This document shows positions 45,502 to 54,393 of a stretch of 64,000 nt of DNA, piece after piece. This DNA is from Alistipes sp. (GTDB lineage Bacteria > Bacteroidota > Bacteroidia > Bacteroidales > Rikenellaceae). Both the position numbers and the translations under genes were made by a program. Under the pieces are notes generated by a model, which was given only the letters and a program-made list of their open reading frames with translations, had not been told where the DNA came from and did no database searches. The number at the start of each line of letters is the position of its first letter. Within the stretch, counting starts at the first letter, position 1. The stretch covers positions 124,001 through 188,000 of the forward strand of contig JAHHQM010000002.1 of the NCBI GenBank assembly GCA_020026395.1. Reading direction: 5' to 3'.

Positions 45502-46971
45502 TTATTTACCGGGGTTTACATCGAGCAGCTCAACCGTAAACTTGAGAGCCTCGTTCGGACCGATGTCAGCACCGGCACCACGCTCGCCGTAAGCCAGCTC
45601 CGACGGAATCCACAACGTGATCTTACCGCCCTTGCCGACGAGTTTCATACCCTCGGTCCAGCCTTTAATCACCTGGTTCAGACCAAACGTAATCGGCTCC
45701 TTACGCTCATAGCTGCTGTCGAACACCTTGCCCGAACGCAACGTGCCTTCGTAGTGAACACGTACGCAATCCGTATCTTTCGTGGCGCAAACCTTGCTGC
45801 CCTTACGCTCAACCTTGTAAAGCAGACCCGACTCGGTCTTCTGCACACCGTCCTGTTTCTCGATCTCGGCCAACCACTCTTTCGAAGCCTTGGCGTTCAG
45901 GCACTCGGGGCTGTTCTCATAGTCGTAGGGAACCAGATCAACCAGCTCGGCCTCGACCTCGATGGCCTCGTTGGGGCCTACCTCGCGGCGGTTACCATAC
46001 TCGCCGAATGCCAGACTGGAGGGAATCCACATATGGATCTTACCACCCTTACCGACAAACTTCATGGCCTCGGCCCAACCGGGGAATACGTCCTTGAGGG
46101 TTACGGCGATGGGTTCGTCCTCGTCGAAGTGGTCGGGATTGTACATCTTGACCATCTCCTGTGCATGCTCGTCAAGATCGGCGAAATGCGATGCACCGAA
46201 TACCTTGCCGTTCATCGAACGACCTACGAAGTGCAACTTCATCGTATCGCGATCGCTCTTGACCGTCTGCGAGAGATCACCCTCCTCAACGACCTTATAG
46301 ATCAGACCCGACTCGGTCTTCACGGTCTTCGACTGCGAAGCCTTCTTCTCCAACCATTTCTCCGATTTCTCGGCGTTCAGTTTGGGAAGCTTCTCCATGA
46401 AATAGTAACGCAGGTACTCGCCTGCCTCCTGAGGCGTCATCTTGACCTCTTCCCTGTTCCACATATTGCGGATGGCCTCACCGACCCATACGGTCTGGAT
46501 CTCGAGGTTGCTCTGCTTCAGGCCGCCACCCATGTTGAAGCCCAGCTTCTCGCAGAACTCCTTACGCTCGGCGTCGTTCTCGAACATGGCGGGATCAGCC
46601 TCCGGACGAATCATCTTGGTGGTATCGCCATTGGCCAGACGCGTGCTGTCCTCAACTCGGCGCTGCTCCATGATGGCCTTCTTGCGCTCGGGACGTACCT
46701 TCGACATGAAGTTCATGATATAATCCGAAGACTCCTTCAACTCCTTGTTCGACATCTTGAGTGCACCCTTCTCTACGGCATCAACAACAACGTCAACATC
46801 CATCGGGATATCGCGCAACTGCTGGGTAAGGCTGCCACCGATGTTGACACCCATGGCATACGACAACGAGTCAAACTCCGACAGGCTGCCCTTCGTGATA
46901 CCGGTCTTGGAACCGCCGCACGAGGTCAGCAAAGCAAGCGCTCCGGCGGCGATAAATAAATTCTTTTTCAT
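45502..46971 (-). CDS. Lipoprotein with two FKBP-type prolyl isomerase domains
   Basis: Periplasmic or outer-membrane-anchored folding factor, lipobox Cys18 (LLTSC). After a helical FKBP_N dimerisation region (about 28-110, with a second copy about 130-215) come two FKBP domains: about 217-345 (SGLIYKVVEEGD to EAELVDLVP) and about 380-489 (SGLLYKVERKG to FTVELLDVNPGK). The second keeps the classic VHYEGTLRSGKVFDSSY and QVIKGWTEGM motifs; the first is more divergent (HFVGRSMNGKVFGAS). At 489 residues it is a duplicated form of the usual Mip-like protein. Preceded by a second FKBP lipoprotein gene. Confidence 0.92.
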   Translation of the reverse strand: MKKNLFIAAGALALLTSCGGSKTGITKGSLSEFDSLSYAMGVNIGGSLTQQLRDIPMDVDVVVDAVEKGALKMSNKELKESSDYIMNFMSKVRPERKKAIMEQRRVEDSTRLANGDTTKMIRPEADPAMFENDAERKEFCEKLGFNMGGGLKQSNLEIQTVWVGEAIRNMWNREEVKMTPQEAGEYLRYYFMEKLPKLNAEKSEKWLEKKASQSKTVKTESGLIYKVVEEGDLSQTVKSDRDTMKLHFVGRSMNGKVFGASHFADLDEHAQEMVKMYNPDHFDEDEPIAVTLKDVFPGWAEAMKFVGKGGKIHMWIPSSLAFGEYGNRREVGPNEAIEVEAELVDLVPYDYENSPECLNAKASKEWLAEIEKQDGVQKTESGLLYKVERKGSKVCATKDTDCVRVHYEGTLRSGKVFDSSYERKEPITFGLNQVIKGWTEGMKLVGKGGKITLWIPSELAYGERGAGADIGPNEALKFTVELLDVNPGK

Positions 46972-47015
46972 GGTTGATTATAATGTTTAAAAATTAACTG
47001 CTTTTTCGGCAAATA

Positions 47016-47023
47016 CAAAGATA
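47016..47023 (-). promoter_or_regulatory. Promoter -7 element (TATCTTTG) for tandem FKBP gene
   Basis: Perfect TAnnTTTG in the 81-nt gap between the two FKBP genes, 44 nt before the ATG, so the larger gene can be transcribed on its own. Confidence 0.6.
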
Positions 47024-47052
47024 TGTATTTTCACCGAAAAACCGATAATTTT

Positions 47053-47751
47053 CTATCGTTTTTTGCGATTCGAGAACTTATCCACACGCAGGAGTTCGAT
47101 CTCGTAGAAAAGGGTCGCATTGGGTTTGACACCCAGCTTTTCGTCGCCCTCCGCGCCGTAAGCCTCGCGTGCGGGAAGCCACGTCGAAATGCGGCCGCCC
47201 TCGCCCACCAGACGCAGGCTCTCGCGCAATCCGCCGACCAGATCCGACATCTTGCTGCACAGCGAATCACCCCGCTCGTACGACGAGTAGATCTCGTGGT
47301 CGTCGGCCGTGCGGATCACCACACGCATCACCACCGAGTCTCGATCCGACATCGGCACCAGATCCTGATCGCCGATCTCGGCCACGGCGTACGTCACACC
47401 CGACTTGGTGCGGGCATACGAACGATTCGACTTGGCAAATTCCTCCAAGAACTCCTCCTCGTAGCGGCGTGCCTTCTCGGGCAAGAAGTAATTCATGTAG
47501 CGCAGGAAATAGGCTCGTCCCTCCTCCTGTGTCAGGCGGGTTTTGCCCCGCTCCACGTCGCGGATACCCTCACACACGGCGGCGAGGTTGAGCGTGGAAT
47601 CCGTCTTTTGGAGGTTCGCCGCGATGTTCATTCCGATGATATAAGCCACGGAATCGGCATCGGTGATCATTTTGGGACTCGAAGTTTTCTTCGAGCAGGC
47701 TCCCGCAAACATCACGACAACGAGCAGGAGGATCAGCAAATTTTTCTTCAT
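47053..47751 (-). CDS. FKBP-type prolyl isomerase lipoprotein, single domain
   Basis: 232 residues, lipobox Cys19 (FAGAC). FKBP_N helices (about 30-110) and one divergent FKBP domain (about 116-225: SGVTYAVAEIGDQD, VGGLRESLRLVGEGGRISTWLP, AYGAEGDEKLG). Several usual active-site residues differ from the consensus, so it may act more as a chaperone than an isomerase; that is inference. Starts 15 nt after nhaA, likely one transcript with it, and precedes its larger relative. Confidence 0.88.
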   Translation of the reverse strand: MKKNLLILLLVVVMFAGACSKKTSSPKMITDADSVAYIIGMNIAANLQKTDSTLNLAAVCEGIRDVERGKTRLTQEEGRAYFLRYMNYFLPEKARRYEEEFLEEFAKSNRSYARTKSGVTYAVAEIGDQDLVPMSDRDSVVMRVVIRTADDHEIYSSYERGDSLCSKMSDLVGGLRESLRLVGEGGRISTWLPAREAYGAEGDEKLGVKPNATLFYEIELLRVDKFSNRKKR

Positions 47752-47766
47752 GTGAAATCGGCCGTT

Positions 47767-49161
47767 TTAGTTGGTTTTCTTCTTCGCGAGCAGCAGGATC
47801 AGAATACTTCCGAGGATGGCTGCCGCGATTGAGCCCATCAAGATAGCAATTTTACCGCGATTTACAAAATCGACCTGATCGCCGAAGGCCAGCGAATCGA
47901 CAAACAACGACATCGTGAAACCGATACCGCCCAGGCAGGCCACGGCGAAGAGCATGCTCCACGAAGCCTTTTCGGGCATGACGGCCACACCCGTCTTGAC
48001 GGCCAGCCAGCTGGCGGCGGTGATGCCGAGCGGTTTACCCAGCAACAGGCCGAAGAAGACGCCCATACCGACCGAACCCATCTCGGGCGAGAACTGGAAG
48101 ATATTGAAATAGCGGATCGAATCGATGCCCACACCGGCATTGGCCAGTGCGAAGATCGGCATGATGATGAAAGTCACATAGGGAGAAAGCGCGTGCTCCA
48201 GACGGTAGCTCATACCCATCGAACCCGAAGCCAGACGGCGCATCTGACGCAGGTAGAAACGCTGCTCGGCCGTGGGGAATTCGTCGTCCGACTCCTCGAT
48301 GTATTTCGGGTCGAGCAGGTGGCTCTTCAACCAACGCATCTTGTGAAACAGGTACTCTTTCTTATAGCGCGGGCGCATCGGGATCAGCATGGCCATGGCC
48401 ACACCCGACAGGGTCGAGTGCACACCCGAATAGTAGAACAGACCCCACACCAGAATCGCAGGCACGAAGTAGAACGCCATACGTTTTTCGCCCATGCGGT
48501 TCAGGAAGTAGACGCCGAACATGATGATGGCGGCCAGCAGCAGACACATCAGCTCCATATCGCCACCGTAGAACAGGGCGATGACGATGATGGCACCCAG
48601 GTCATCGGCGATGGCCAGTGCCGTCAGGAAAATTTTCAGCGAAACGGGGACGCGGTCACCCAGCATCGACAGGATACCGACGGCGAAGGCGATATCGGTT
48701 GCCGTGGGGATACCCCATCCGTTGGCGGCCATCGTGCCGTGATTTACGAACATATAGATCAGGGCGGGCGCCATCATACCTCCGGCGGCTGCCATGACAG
48801 GCAGAATGGCCTTACGCACCGAGGAGAGCTGTCCCGAGACGACCTCACGTTTGATCTCCAGTCCCACCGTGAAGAAGAAAATCACCATCAGACCGTCATT
48901 GACGAACTTTTCGATGGTCATTCCCTTGGGGAAGATCCAGTTGATGTAGCCGTTCGGCGAGTGGATCATCATCGACAAATCGGTCTCCAGCAAACTATGG
49001 TAATAAAGTTTTGTAGCCGGTAAATTAGCCAGCAACATGGCGACGGCCACACAAATCAACAACACCACACCTCCTGCCCAAGGAGCATTCAACAGGCCTT
49101 TGCTGCGGATTCCCATCATGTGACGGGAACGCACCCAACCATACATAGAAAACAGTCGCAT
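47767..49161 (-). CDS. nhaA: Na+/H+ antiporter NhaA
   Basis: Inner-membrane antiporter for sodium and pH balance. The 464 residues have about 12 spans; GLEIKRE (100-106), GWGIPTATDIAFAVGIL with Asp156, and the ion-binding ALAIADDLGA with Asp186-Asp187 are all present. Several Met codons (1, 6, 15, 16) could start it; the longest is kept. Lies between the arginase-family gene and an FKBP lipoprotein on the same strand. It may matter more here because an NhaC-like gene at 19.5 kb is only a remnant. Confidence 0.94.
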   Translation of the reverse strand: MRLFSMYGWVRSRHMMGIRSKGLLNAPWAGGVVLLICVAVAMLLANLPATKLYYHSLLETDLSMMIHSPNGYINWIFPKGMTIEKFVNDGLMVIFFFTVGLEIKREVVSGQLSSVRKAILPVMAAAGGMMAPALIYMFVNHGTMAANGWGIPTATDIAFAVGILSMLGDRVPVSLKIFLTALAIADDLGAIIVIALFYGGDMELMCLLLAAIIMFGVYFLNRMGEKRMAFYFVPAILVWGLFYYSGVHSTLSGVAMAMLIPMRPRYKKEYLFHKMRWLKSHLLDPKYIEESDDEFPTAEQRFYLRQMRRLASGSMGMSYRLEHALSPYVTFIIMPIFALANAGVGIDSIRYFNIFQFSPEMGSVGMGVFFGLLLGKPLGITAASWLAVKTGVAVMPEKASWSMLFAVACLGGIGFTMSLFVDSLAFGDQVDFVNRGKIAILMGSIAAAILGSILILLLAKKKTN

Positions 49162-49196
49162 AGTCTAAAAAACTTTAATTGTCTTACTTATTCACA

Positions 49197-50252
49197 TCAT
49201 TCTGCATCGGACTTCAATGCAAGACAGGCCAACTTCCACAACACACGCGCTCCGGTAATGGCATCGATACGGTCGTCCTCGGCGGCTGCGGGAGCCACCT
49301 CAACGACATCGAAACCGATGATCCTGCGTCCCGAATCGACCACTGTTTTCAGCAGCATGACGGCCTCGTTGAACGAAAGGCCGCCCGAAACGGGAGTACC
49401 CGTATGCGGGCAATTGTCGGGAGAAAGTCCGTCTATATCAAAACTTACGTATACTTTTTCGGGGAGCGTGTCCACAATCCTCCGGCACTGCTCCTTCCAC
49501 GTGACCCCCTCGAACGAGGCTTCGGCCAGTTCGCGATCCTCGAACGAGCGGATGCGCCCGTCGCTGCGTGCCAGTTCGGCCTCCTGTTCGCAAAAGTCGC
49601 GGACACCGACCTGCACCAGGCGCGATACCTGGGGGGTATCCTTCAGGACGTTGTACATGATCGAGGCGTGCGAATACTCGAAACCCTCGTAGGCGATGCG
49701 CAGATCGCGATGTGCGTCGATATGGAGGATGCCGAAATTGTCGTGGTGGCGACCCAGCGTGCGGATCAGTCCGTAGGGGGTCGAGTGGTCTCCGCCGACC
49801 AGTCCGACAAGATGTCCCTCCTGCAAAAGGCGTTCCACTTCGCACGAAACCCAGCCGTTCATTTCGCGGCAGGCCTCGTTGATGCGTCCGGTGCCCTCCT
49901 CGACGACGTGATCCGACGCCGATCCGCCCGCCTCCAGATGAGCGATCACACGCTCGGCTTTGTGGCGGTAGAGTTCCGACTTGGCGGCAAGGTCGTTGTT
50001 CAGGGGAAGGGTCGCAATCCCCCGCTTCCAGACACCCGGTGCAATCGGGTCGTAGAAATCGAGCTGCGTGGAGGCTTCCAGAATCACCTCGGGGCCACGC
50101 ACCGTGCCCGATCCGTAGGATACCGTAACGTCCCAAGGCACACTGATCAACACCAGTCGTGCATCATCAAGCGTAAAGGGCAATCCGAAGAATGCCCCGT
50201 TCATAACACCCACTCCGTCGGGGTCGAAATTCGTCTGTTCCATATCGGCCAT
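49197..50252 (-). CDS. Arginase/agmatinase/formimidoylglutamase family hydrolase
   Basis: Binuclear manganese ureohydrolase. Metal ligands are intact: GGDHS (153-157), DAHRD (179-183) and Asp272/Asp274 in SFDIDGLSP; the GFDVVEVAP end is also present. 351 residues from ATG 50252, which follows a TAATTTTG promoter by 12 nt; ATG 50243 is also possible, and an open extension to 50411 is rejected because it lies upstream of the promoter. Substrate (arginine, agmatine or other) is not decided by the sequence. Followed at 35 nt by nhaA. Confidence 0.87.
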   Translation of the reverse strand: MADMEQTNFDPDGVGVMNGAFFGLPFTLDDARLVLISVPWDVTVSYGSGTVRGPEVILEASTQLDFYDPIAPGVWKRGIATLPLNNDLAAKSELYRHKAERVIAHLEAGGSASDHVVEEGTGRINEACREMNGWVSCEVERLLQEGHLVGLVGGDHSTPYGLIRTLGRHHDNFGILHIDAHRDLRIAYEGFEYSHASIMYNVLKDTPQVSRLVQVGVRDFCEQEAELARSDGRIRSFEDRELAEASFEGVTWKEQCRRIVDTLPEKVYVSFDIDGLSPDNCPHTGTPVSGGLSFNEAVMLLKTVVDSGRRIIGFDVVEVAPAAAEDDRIDAITGARVLWKLACLALKSDAE

Positions 50253-50264
50253 TTTTAAAACGGC

Positions 50265-50272
50265 CAAAATTA
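50265..50272 (-). promoter_or_regulatory. Promoter -7 element (TAATTTTG) for arginase-family gene
   Basis: Perfect TAnnTTTG on the minus strand, 12 nt before ATG 50252; a very short leader. Confidence 0.55.
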
Positions 50273-50343
50273 CTAAAAATTTTTCGAATCGTACAAAAAT
50301 CCGCCAAATTCCCATTAAATAGGTATATGGCGGACACATTTTC

Positions 50344-50433
50344 ACACAAAAAAAGAGGGGTGATCTCCAATCCAACTGCTCCAATAAGGCTTCACGAGCC
50401 CCATCCCCCAAGCAACACCGATCACCCCTCTTT
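50344..50433 (-). terminator. Long-loop terminator-like palindrome after LysR gene
   Basis: AAAGAGGGGTGATC (50352-50365) and GATCACCCCTCTTT (50420-50433) form a perfect 14-bp stem enclosing a 54-nt loop with an inner GGCT/AGCC hairpin. On the minus strand it is followed by T7, so it can terminate the LysR transcript. The loop is unusually long for a simple terminator. Confidence 0.7.
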
Positions 50434-50452
50434 CACTATTATTATTCGTGCA

Positions 50453-51355
50453 TTACAGCCAGTCGTGAGAACGCTCCCGAACGGCATTCGATTCGCTCAA
50501 CATGCGGATGAATTCGCACATCGAATGTTTGCGGTAGACGTTCGAAAGCATGTGTACGCAACCCGTCATCTCGTTGTCCGGCGAGTCGATCGGCACGGCA
50601 CGGACGCCCTCCTCGTTCTGGACGGTCGATTCCGAAAGGATCGTCACCAGTTGGCTCTGCTTGACGAGCTTCAGGAGGATATTCACCTCGTTCAACTCGA
50701 TGCGGATGTTCAGGTTACACAAATATTTGGCACGCACCAGATCGAATGCGCTGCGTGCCTGCGTGCCCGTGGCGGGAAGGGCGATGTCGTAACGCCCCAG
50801 CTCCTCGAGCGAAACGCTCTTGCGCTGTGCCAGCGGATGATTCACGCTGACGATGGCGGCCAGTTGGTTGTCGAACAGCACGTGCGACTCGATGTCGTCG
50901 TAGCGCACCGTCGGCTTGAAGGCCAACACAAAATCCAGGTCGCGGTGGTGGAGTGCCTCCATCAGATCCTCCATCGACTTATACCATACGTTGAGTTTGA
51001 CCTGCGGGTAGCGGCGCATGAAGGCCAGCAACGTCTCGGTCAGAATCGGGCTGAACGAGTAAGTCACGCCGATGTTGAGCGTACCCGTCAGAAGGTTTCT
51101 CAAATCGTGGATGCGGTCAAAACACGCATCGGCCGTTTGCAGCGTGCGGCGTGCCAGGGGAAGGAGCTCCTCTCCGGCTTCGGTCAGGCGCACCGAATGG
51201 CTGTTGCGCTGGAAAAGCTGAATGTTCAACTCCTGCTCCAATTGCTGAATCTGCTGCGAGAGGGCGCTCTGCGACACGAAGAGCTGTTTGGAGGCCTTCG
51301 AGAAAGAGAGCGTCTCGGCCGTCTTCAGGAAATATTTTAATTGTCTGAGTTCCAT
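50453..51355 (-). CDS. LysR-family transcriptional regulator
   Basis: 300 residues: winged HTH (about 1-60, FSKASKQLFVSQSALSQQIQQLE as the helix-turn-helix), then a periplasmic-binding-like effector domain (from about 90, TGTLNIGVTYSFSPILTE) of the CynR/CbbR style. Target unknown; neighbours are an arginase-family gene and the ThrE exporter operon, all on the same strand, so amino-acid handling is a reasonable guess. Own promoter (TACCTTTG) in the 55-nt gap after the ThrE genes. Confidence 0.92.
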   Translation of the reverse strand: MELRQLKYFLKTAETLSFSKASKQLFVSQSALSQQIQQLEQELNIQLFQRNSHSVRLTEAGEELLPLARRTLQTADACFDRIHDLRNLLTGTLNIGVTYSFSPILTETLLAFMRRYPQVKLNVWYKSMEDLMEALHHRDLDFVLAFKPTVRYDDIESHVLFDNQLAAIVSVNHPLAQRKSVSLEELGRYDIALPATGTQARSAFDLVRAKYLCNLNIRIELNEVNILLKLVKQSQLVTILSESTVQNEEGVRAVPIDSPDNEMTGCVHMLSNVYRKHSMCEFIRMLSESNAVRERSHDWL

Positions 51356-51380
51356 TTAATTTACGGTTCAATCCTTAGTG

Positions 51381-51388
51381 CAAAGGTA
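51381..51388 (-). promoter_or_regulatory. Promoter -7 element (TACCTTTG) for LysR gene
   Basis: Perfect TAnnTTTG on the minus strand, 25 nt before the ATG. Confidence 0.55.
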
Positions 51389-51410
51389 CAAAAAATCCGA
51401 TGTCGGCTCG

Positions 51411-51893
51411 CTATCGGGTGGCCTCGAAGGATACTTTTTTGAAGATAAAGATCGGCAACGTGGCACCGATCACCATCCCCAGAATGATAAACAGGCAGGT
51501 GAAACCGTTGTAGGTCAAAAGGTAGAGGTAGTGCGAAAACAACTGCTCCTCATTGTGGTAAAGACACAACAACAGGGCTCCGATCGTGCGGTAGGCATAC
51601 ATACCGGGGATCATCGGCAGCAGTGCCGGGAAGAAACACGTCTCGGCCGGACACTTGGCCTTGGGCGCCAGCCACACGGCCGACACACCGATGAAAAACG
51701 CGGCAATCGTACTTGCCAGAATAATATGAACCTCCACCAGCGAATTGTTCATCAACACATAACGGATCGAATGTCCGATGGCGGCAATCAGGGCACAATA
51801 GCCATAGGCACGACGCGGGGGGTTGCTGATCGAGGCGAAACCGATGGCGGCAACGGCGGCAAAAAAGCCGTCTTGAAGTATATTGATCATCAT
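51411..51893 (-). CDS. Threonine/serine exporter, C-terminal-domain subunit (ThrE_2)
   Basis: 160 residues with about five spans; FFPALLPMIPGMYAYRTIGALL is the ThrE_2 (DUF3815) core. In Corynebacterium ThrE both halves are one protein; here they are separate genes, as in many bacteria. Works with the next gene upstream (31 nt away) to export threonine, serine or small peptides across the inner membrane. Confidence 0.88.
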   Translation of the reverse strand: MMINILQDGFFAAVAAIGFASISNPPRRAYGYCALIAAIGHSIRYVLMNNSLVEVHIILASTIAAFFIGVSAVWLAPKAKCPAETCFFPALLPMIPGMYAYRTIGALLLCLYHNEEQLFSHYLYLLTYNGFTCLFIILGMVIGATLPIFIFKKVSFEATR

Positions 51894-51924
51894 AAGTTTA
51901 GAACGTATAAAAAACGGGGATTCC

Positions 51925-52725
51925 CTAACTCAACCAGCGCAACCCCATAAGCAACATGCCTCCGCACAGCCCCAGCGACAGGGACGCCGTCAACAACATG
52001 GCATCCATGAAACGGGCGTACGCGCAGAGATAATGCCCATCCAACATATCGCTGATCGAGTTTATGTAGGGAATTCCCGGAATAAGATAAAGCACGCTGG
52101 TGCCGATGGCGATTTCGGGTGTCGTTCCCCAGTGGAAAATGTGGGCGCCCGCACCGAATACCGACGATGCAAAGGCCGAAAGGATGAACACCACCCGTAT
52201 ATCGACTTTCATCTTGAGCAGAATCTGCTTCAAGCGGTAGCCGACCAACGTGGCCAGAAAAACTACCAACATGGCCGTCGGATCACCGCCGAAAAGACGG
52301 CAGAAGGACATGTTGGCCGCCGAAGCCAGAATCAGAACCATCAACTGATTGGCGTGGGGCGTAAGCAGGATTTGTTCGAACAGCGCAGTGGCCTCGTCGA
52401 ACGTAATTTTATGATCAGCCACATCCCAACTGAGTTTGCTGAGTCGGGTGTTGATGTCGAAGCTGATACCCGTTTTGCGGATCTTGCGTATGGTCGCATA
52501 GCGCTCGTCGCGCAAGGGGTCGTTCACCGACAAATGGACATTGGCCGGCATGATCGCCAGTTCGATCTCCATGTGGAACGCCTCCGCCATACGAAGTACG
52601 TTTTTTTCGATGCGGATGCACGTCGCTCCGCAACCTAACAAAGAAGAAGCATAATCGGCCAGAAAGAGGGCCACCTCCCGCGCATTGGGATTTTTGGGTT
52701 GGATTGGGGTTGGGGCTTGTTTCAT
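51925..52725 (-). CDS. Threonine/serine exporter, N-terminal-domain subunit (ThrE/DUF1212)
   Basis: 266 residues: a soluble N-terminal part (FLADYASSLLGCGATCIRIEKN, then the IRIE-MAEAFHMEIELAIMP region) and about five spans near the end, including YLIPGIPYINSISDML. Partner of the ThrE_2 gene that follows. Its ATG is 3 nt after the stop of a small membrane-protein gene, so a three-gene operon is likely. Confidence 0.88.
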   Translation of the reverse strand: MKQAPTPIQPKNPNAREVALFLADYASSLLGCGATCIRIEKNVLRMAEAFHMEIELAIMPANVHLSVNDPLRDERYATIRKIRKTGISFDINTRLSKLSWDVADHKITFDEATALFEQILLTPHANQLMVLILASAANMSFCRLFGGDPTAMLVVFLATLVGYRLKQILLKMKVDIRVVFILSAFASSVFGAGAHIFHWGTTPEIAIGTSVLYLIPGIPYINSISDMLDGHYLCAYARFMDAMLLTASLSLGLCGGMLLMGLRWLS

Positions 52726-52728
52726 GGG

Positions 52729-52908
52729 TTAAAAATCTCCTTCGGATCCCTCCTTGTGATCGCCGGGGCAGAACAAAAGTTGATCCTCGTGGAGGAAATC
52801 TACCGAAAAATGTTTCTTGCCGCCGCTGAACTCCATGATGGCTTCCAGCACAAGCGCCGCAATCAAAAGCAATACAATAGCGATCCAAAGAACTACTACC
52901 TGACTCAT
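52729..52908 (-). CDS. Small membrane protein heading the ThrE operon
   Basis: 59 residues, too short for common gene callers' confidence but convincing: MSQVVVLWIAIVLLLIAALV forms one span (about 3-23), followed by a hydrophilic tail with GGKKHFSVDFL and a DQLLFCPGDHKEG end. The stop is 3 nt before the ThrE start. I recognise no family. It may be an accessory subunit of the exporter or just co-transcribed. A TATCTTCG element (one mismatch from TAnnTTTG) stands 28 nt upstream. Confidence 0.72.
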   Translation of the reverse strand: MSQVVVLWIAIVLLLIAALVLEAIMEFSGGKKHFSVDFLHEDQLLFCPGDHKEGSEGDF

Positions 52909-53199
52909 AATAATTTTGATTTTTTTATTGACGCCGCGAAGATACAGGGGCTTTTTACACCGTGAAAATATCGGTAAACCGATTTTCCGATAGTGGCAAT
53001 CGGTTTAATTAATAATAAATTTTAAGAATTAACTCCCGCCTAAAAACCCGCCTCTCAATGCTTTTCAAGGGGATATTGCGGAGTTTTTAATTAATTTCAA
53101 TAATCGCAAAACCTACCGAATTGCCCAAAATTGTGCGAAAATCCATTTACGGCAATCGGGAAAAACGAATGCCGGGAAAAAAAAGTTCATAAATTTTCT
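52909..53199. other. Intergenic region between ThrE operon and pdxB, no gene seen
   Basis: AT-rich divergent spacer. It has short repeated ATCGG/CCGAT words near 52970-53010 (CGGTAAACCG, CCGAT, CAATCGG) and again GGCAATCGGG near 53150, but nothing I can assign. The two diverging promoters lie at its ends. Confidence 0.4.
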
Positions 53200-53207
53200 T
53201 ATATTTG
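53200..53207 (+). promoter_or_regulatory. Promoter -7 element (TATATTTG) for pdxB
   Basis: Perfect TAnnTTTG, 30 nt before the chosen ATG; it also rules out a start at 53205. Confidence 0.55.
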
Positions 53208-53237
53208 TTCTTCAAAAAAACAAGACAACCACACAAC

Positions 53238-54233
53238 ATGAAAATCATCGTCGATAAAGCCATTCCCTTCGTGAAGGGAATTTTAGAACCATGGGCCGAC
53301 GTCGTCTATCTCCCCGGCAAGGAAATTTGCAATGAGGATGTAAAGGATGCCGATGCACTGATCATCCGTACGCGCACCCGTTGCAATGCCGACCTGCTCG
53401 AAGGATCGTCCGTAAGGATGATCGCCACGGCAACCATCGGATTTGATCACATCGATCTGAACTATTGTCGGGAGAAGGGAATCGAGGTTGCCACGGCAGC
53501 CGGTTGCAACGCCCGCGGGGTATTGCAGTGGATGGGCGGCGTACTGACGTGCCTTTCGCTGATGCAGGGATGGCAGCCCCGTCAGCGCACGTTGGGCATT
53601 GTCGGCGTTGGTCATGTCGGAAGTCTGATCAAGGAGTACGCCGAGAAGTGGGGATTCCGCGTTCTTTGTTGCGATCCCCCGCGCGAGGAGCGGGAACACC
53701 TGGGATTCCTCCCGCTGGAGGAGGTCGCCGAGAAGGCCGACATCCTGACCTTCCACACCCCGCTTGACAAAACGACCTACCATATGGTCGATGCCGCCCT
53801 TTTGGAACGTCTTCAGCCCGAAGCCATCCTCATCAACGCCTCGCGCGGTGAGGTGGTCGATTCCGAGGTGATGCGCGAGGACACGCACGACTGCGTATTC
53901 GACGTATGGGAGCACGAACCCGACATCGACCCCGAACTTTTGGATCGGGCGCTGATCGCCACCTCCCACATTGCGGGTTATTCGGAGCAGGGCAAGGCCA
54001 AAGCCGCCTCGATGGCCGTGCAGGCCGTGGCGCGTCATTTCGACCTTCCGCTCAAGGAGTGGTACCCCGAGGAGGCCGCCAAGCAAACGCCCCGGGAGAT
54101 TTCGTGGGACGATCTGCGCCGCACGATCTTCGACCGCTTCGATGTAGTGGGCGAAACGACACATCTGAAGGAGCACCCCGAAGAGTTCGAGCAAATCCGC
54201 GACCACTACCCCTACCGCAAGGAGTATTTCTAA
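53238..54233 (+). CDS. pdxB: 4-phosphoerythronate dehydrogenase
   Basis: Second step of the DXP-dependent pyridoxal phosphate pathway. 331 residues from MKIIVDKAIPF; NAD-binding GIVGVGHVGSL, active-site Arg in NASRGEVVD, Glu in VWEHEPDID and His in TSHIAGYS are intact, and the PdxB-specific C-terminal dimerisation part (SWDDLRRTIFDRFDV) is present. ATG 53238 chosen because upstream codons overlap the promoter. No other pdx gene is nearby. Confidence 0.92.
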   Translation: MKIIVDKAIPFVKGILEPWADVVYLPGKEICNEDVKDADALIIRTRTRCNADLLEGSSVRMIATATIGFDHIDLNYCREKGIEVATAAGCNARGVLQWMGGVLTCLSLMQGWQPRQRTLGIVGVGHVGSLIKEYAEKWGFRVLCCDPPREEREHLGFLPLEEVAEKADILTFHTPLDKTTYHMVDAALLERLQPEAILINASRGEVVDSEVMREDTHDCVFDVWEHEPDIDPELLDRALIATSHIAGYSEQGKAKAASMAVQAVARHFDLPLKEWYPEEAAKQTPREISWDDLRRTIFDRFDVVGETTHLKEHPEEFEQIRDHYPYRKEYF

Positions 54234-54334
54234 CGGGTTTTCACGGAATCGGACAAATTCCGAAGGAAGCGCCCGCTCTTTACCCATACCTATATAATAA
54301 AGGCATGAAAAGAGCGGATCAATCCGCCGCGGAT

Positions 54335-54365
54335 TTTGTCAATCCATTCTTTTTTAGTACCTTTC
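54335..54365 (+). promoter_or_regulatory. Promoter (TTTG-N19-TACCTTTC) for pyrD
   Basis: -33 TTTG at 54335-54338 and a -7 with one mismatch at 54358-54365; ATG follows 28 nt later. Upstream, CCGCTCTTT (54273-54281) and AAAGAGCGG (54309-54317) form a hairpin that may end the pdxB message. Confidence 0.5.
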
Positions 54366-54393
54366 CGCACTCAAAAGAGTTTTCCGAAAATAT

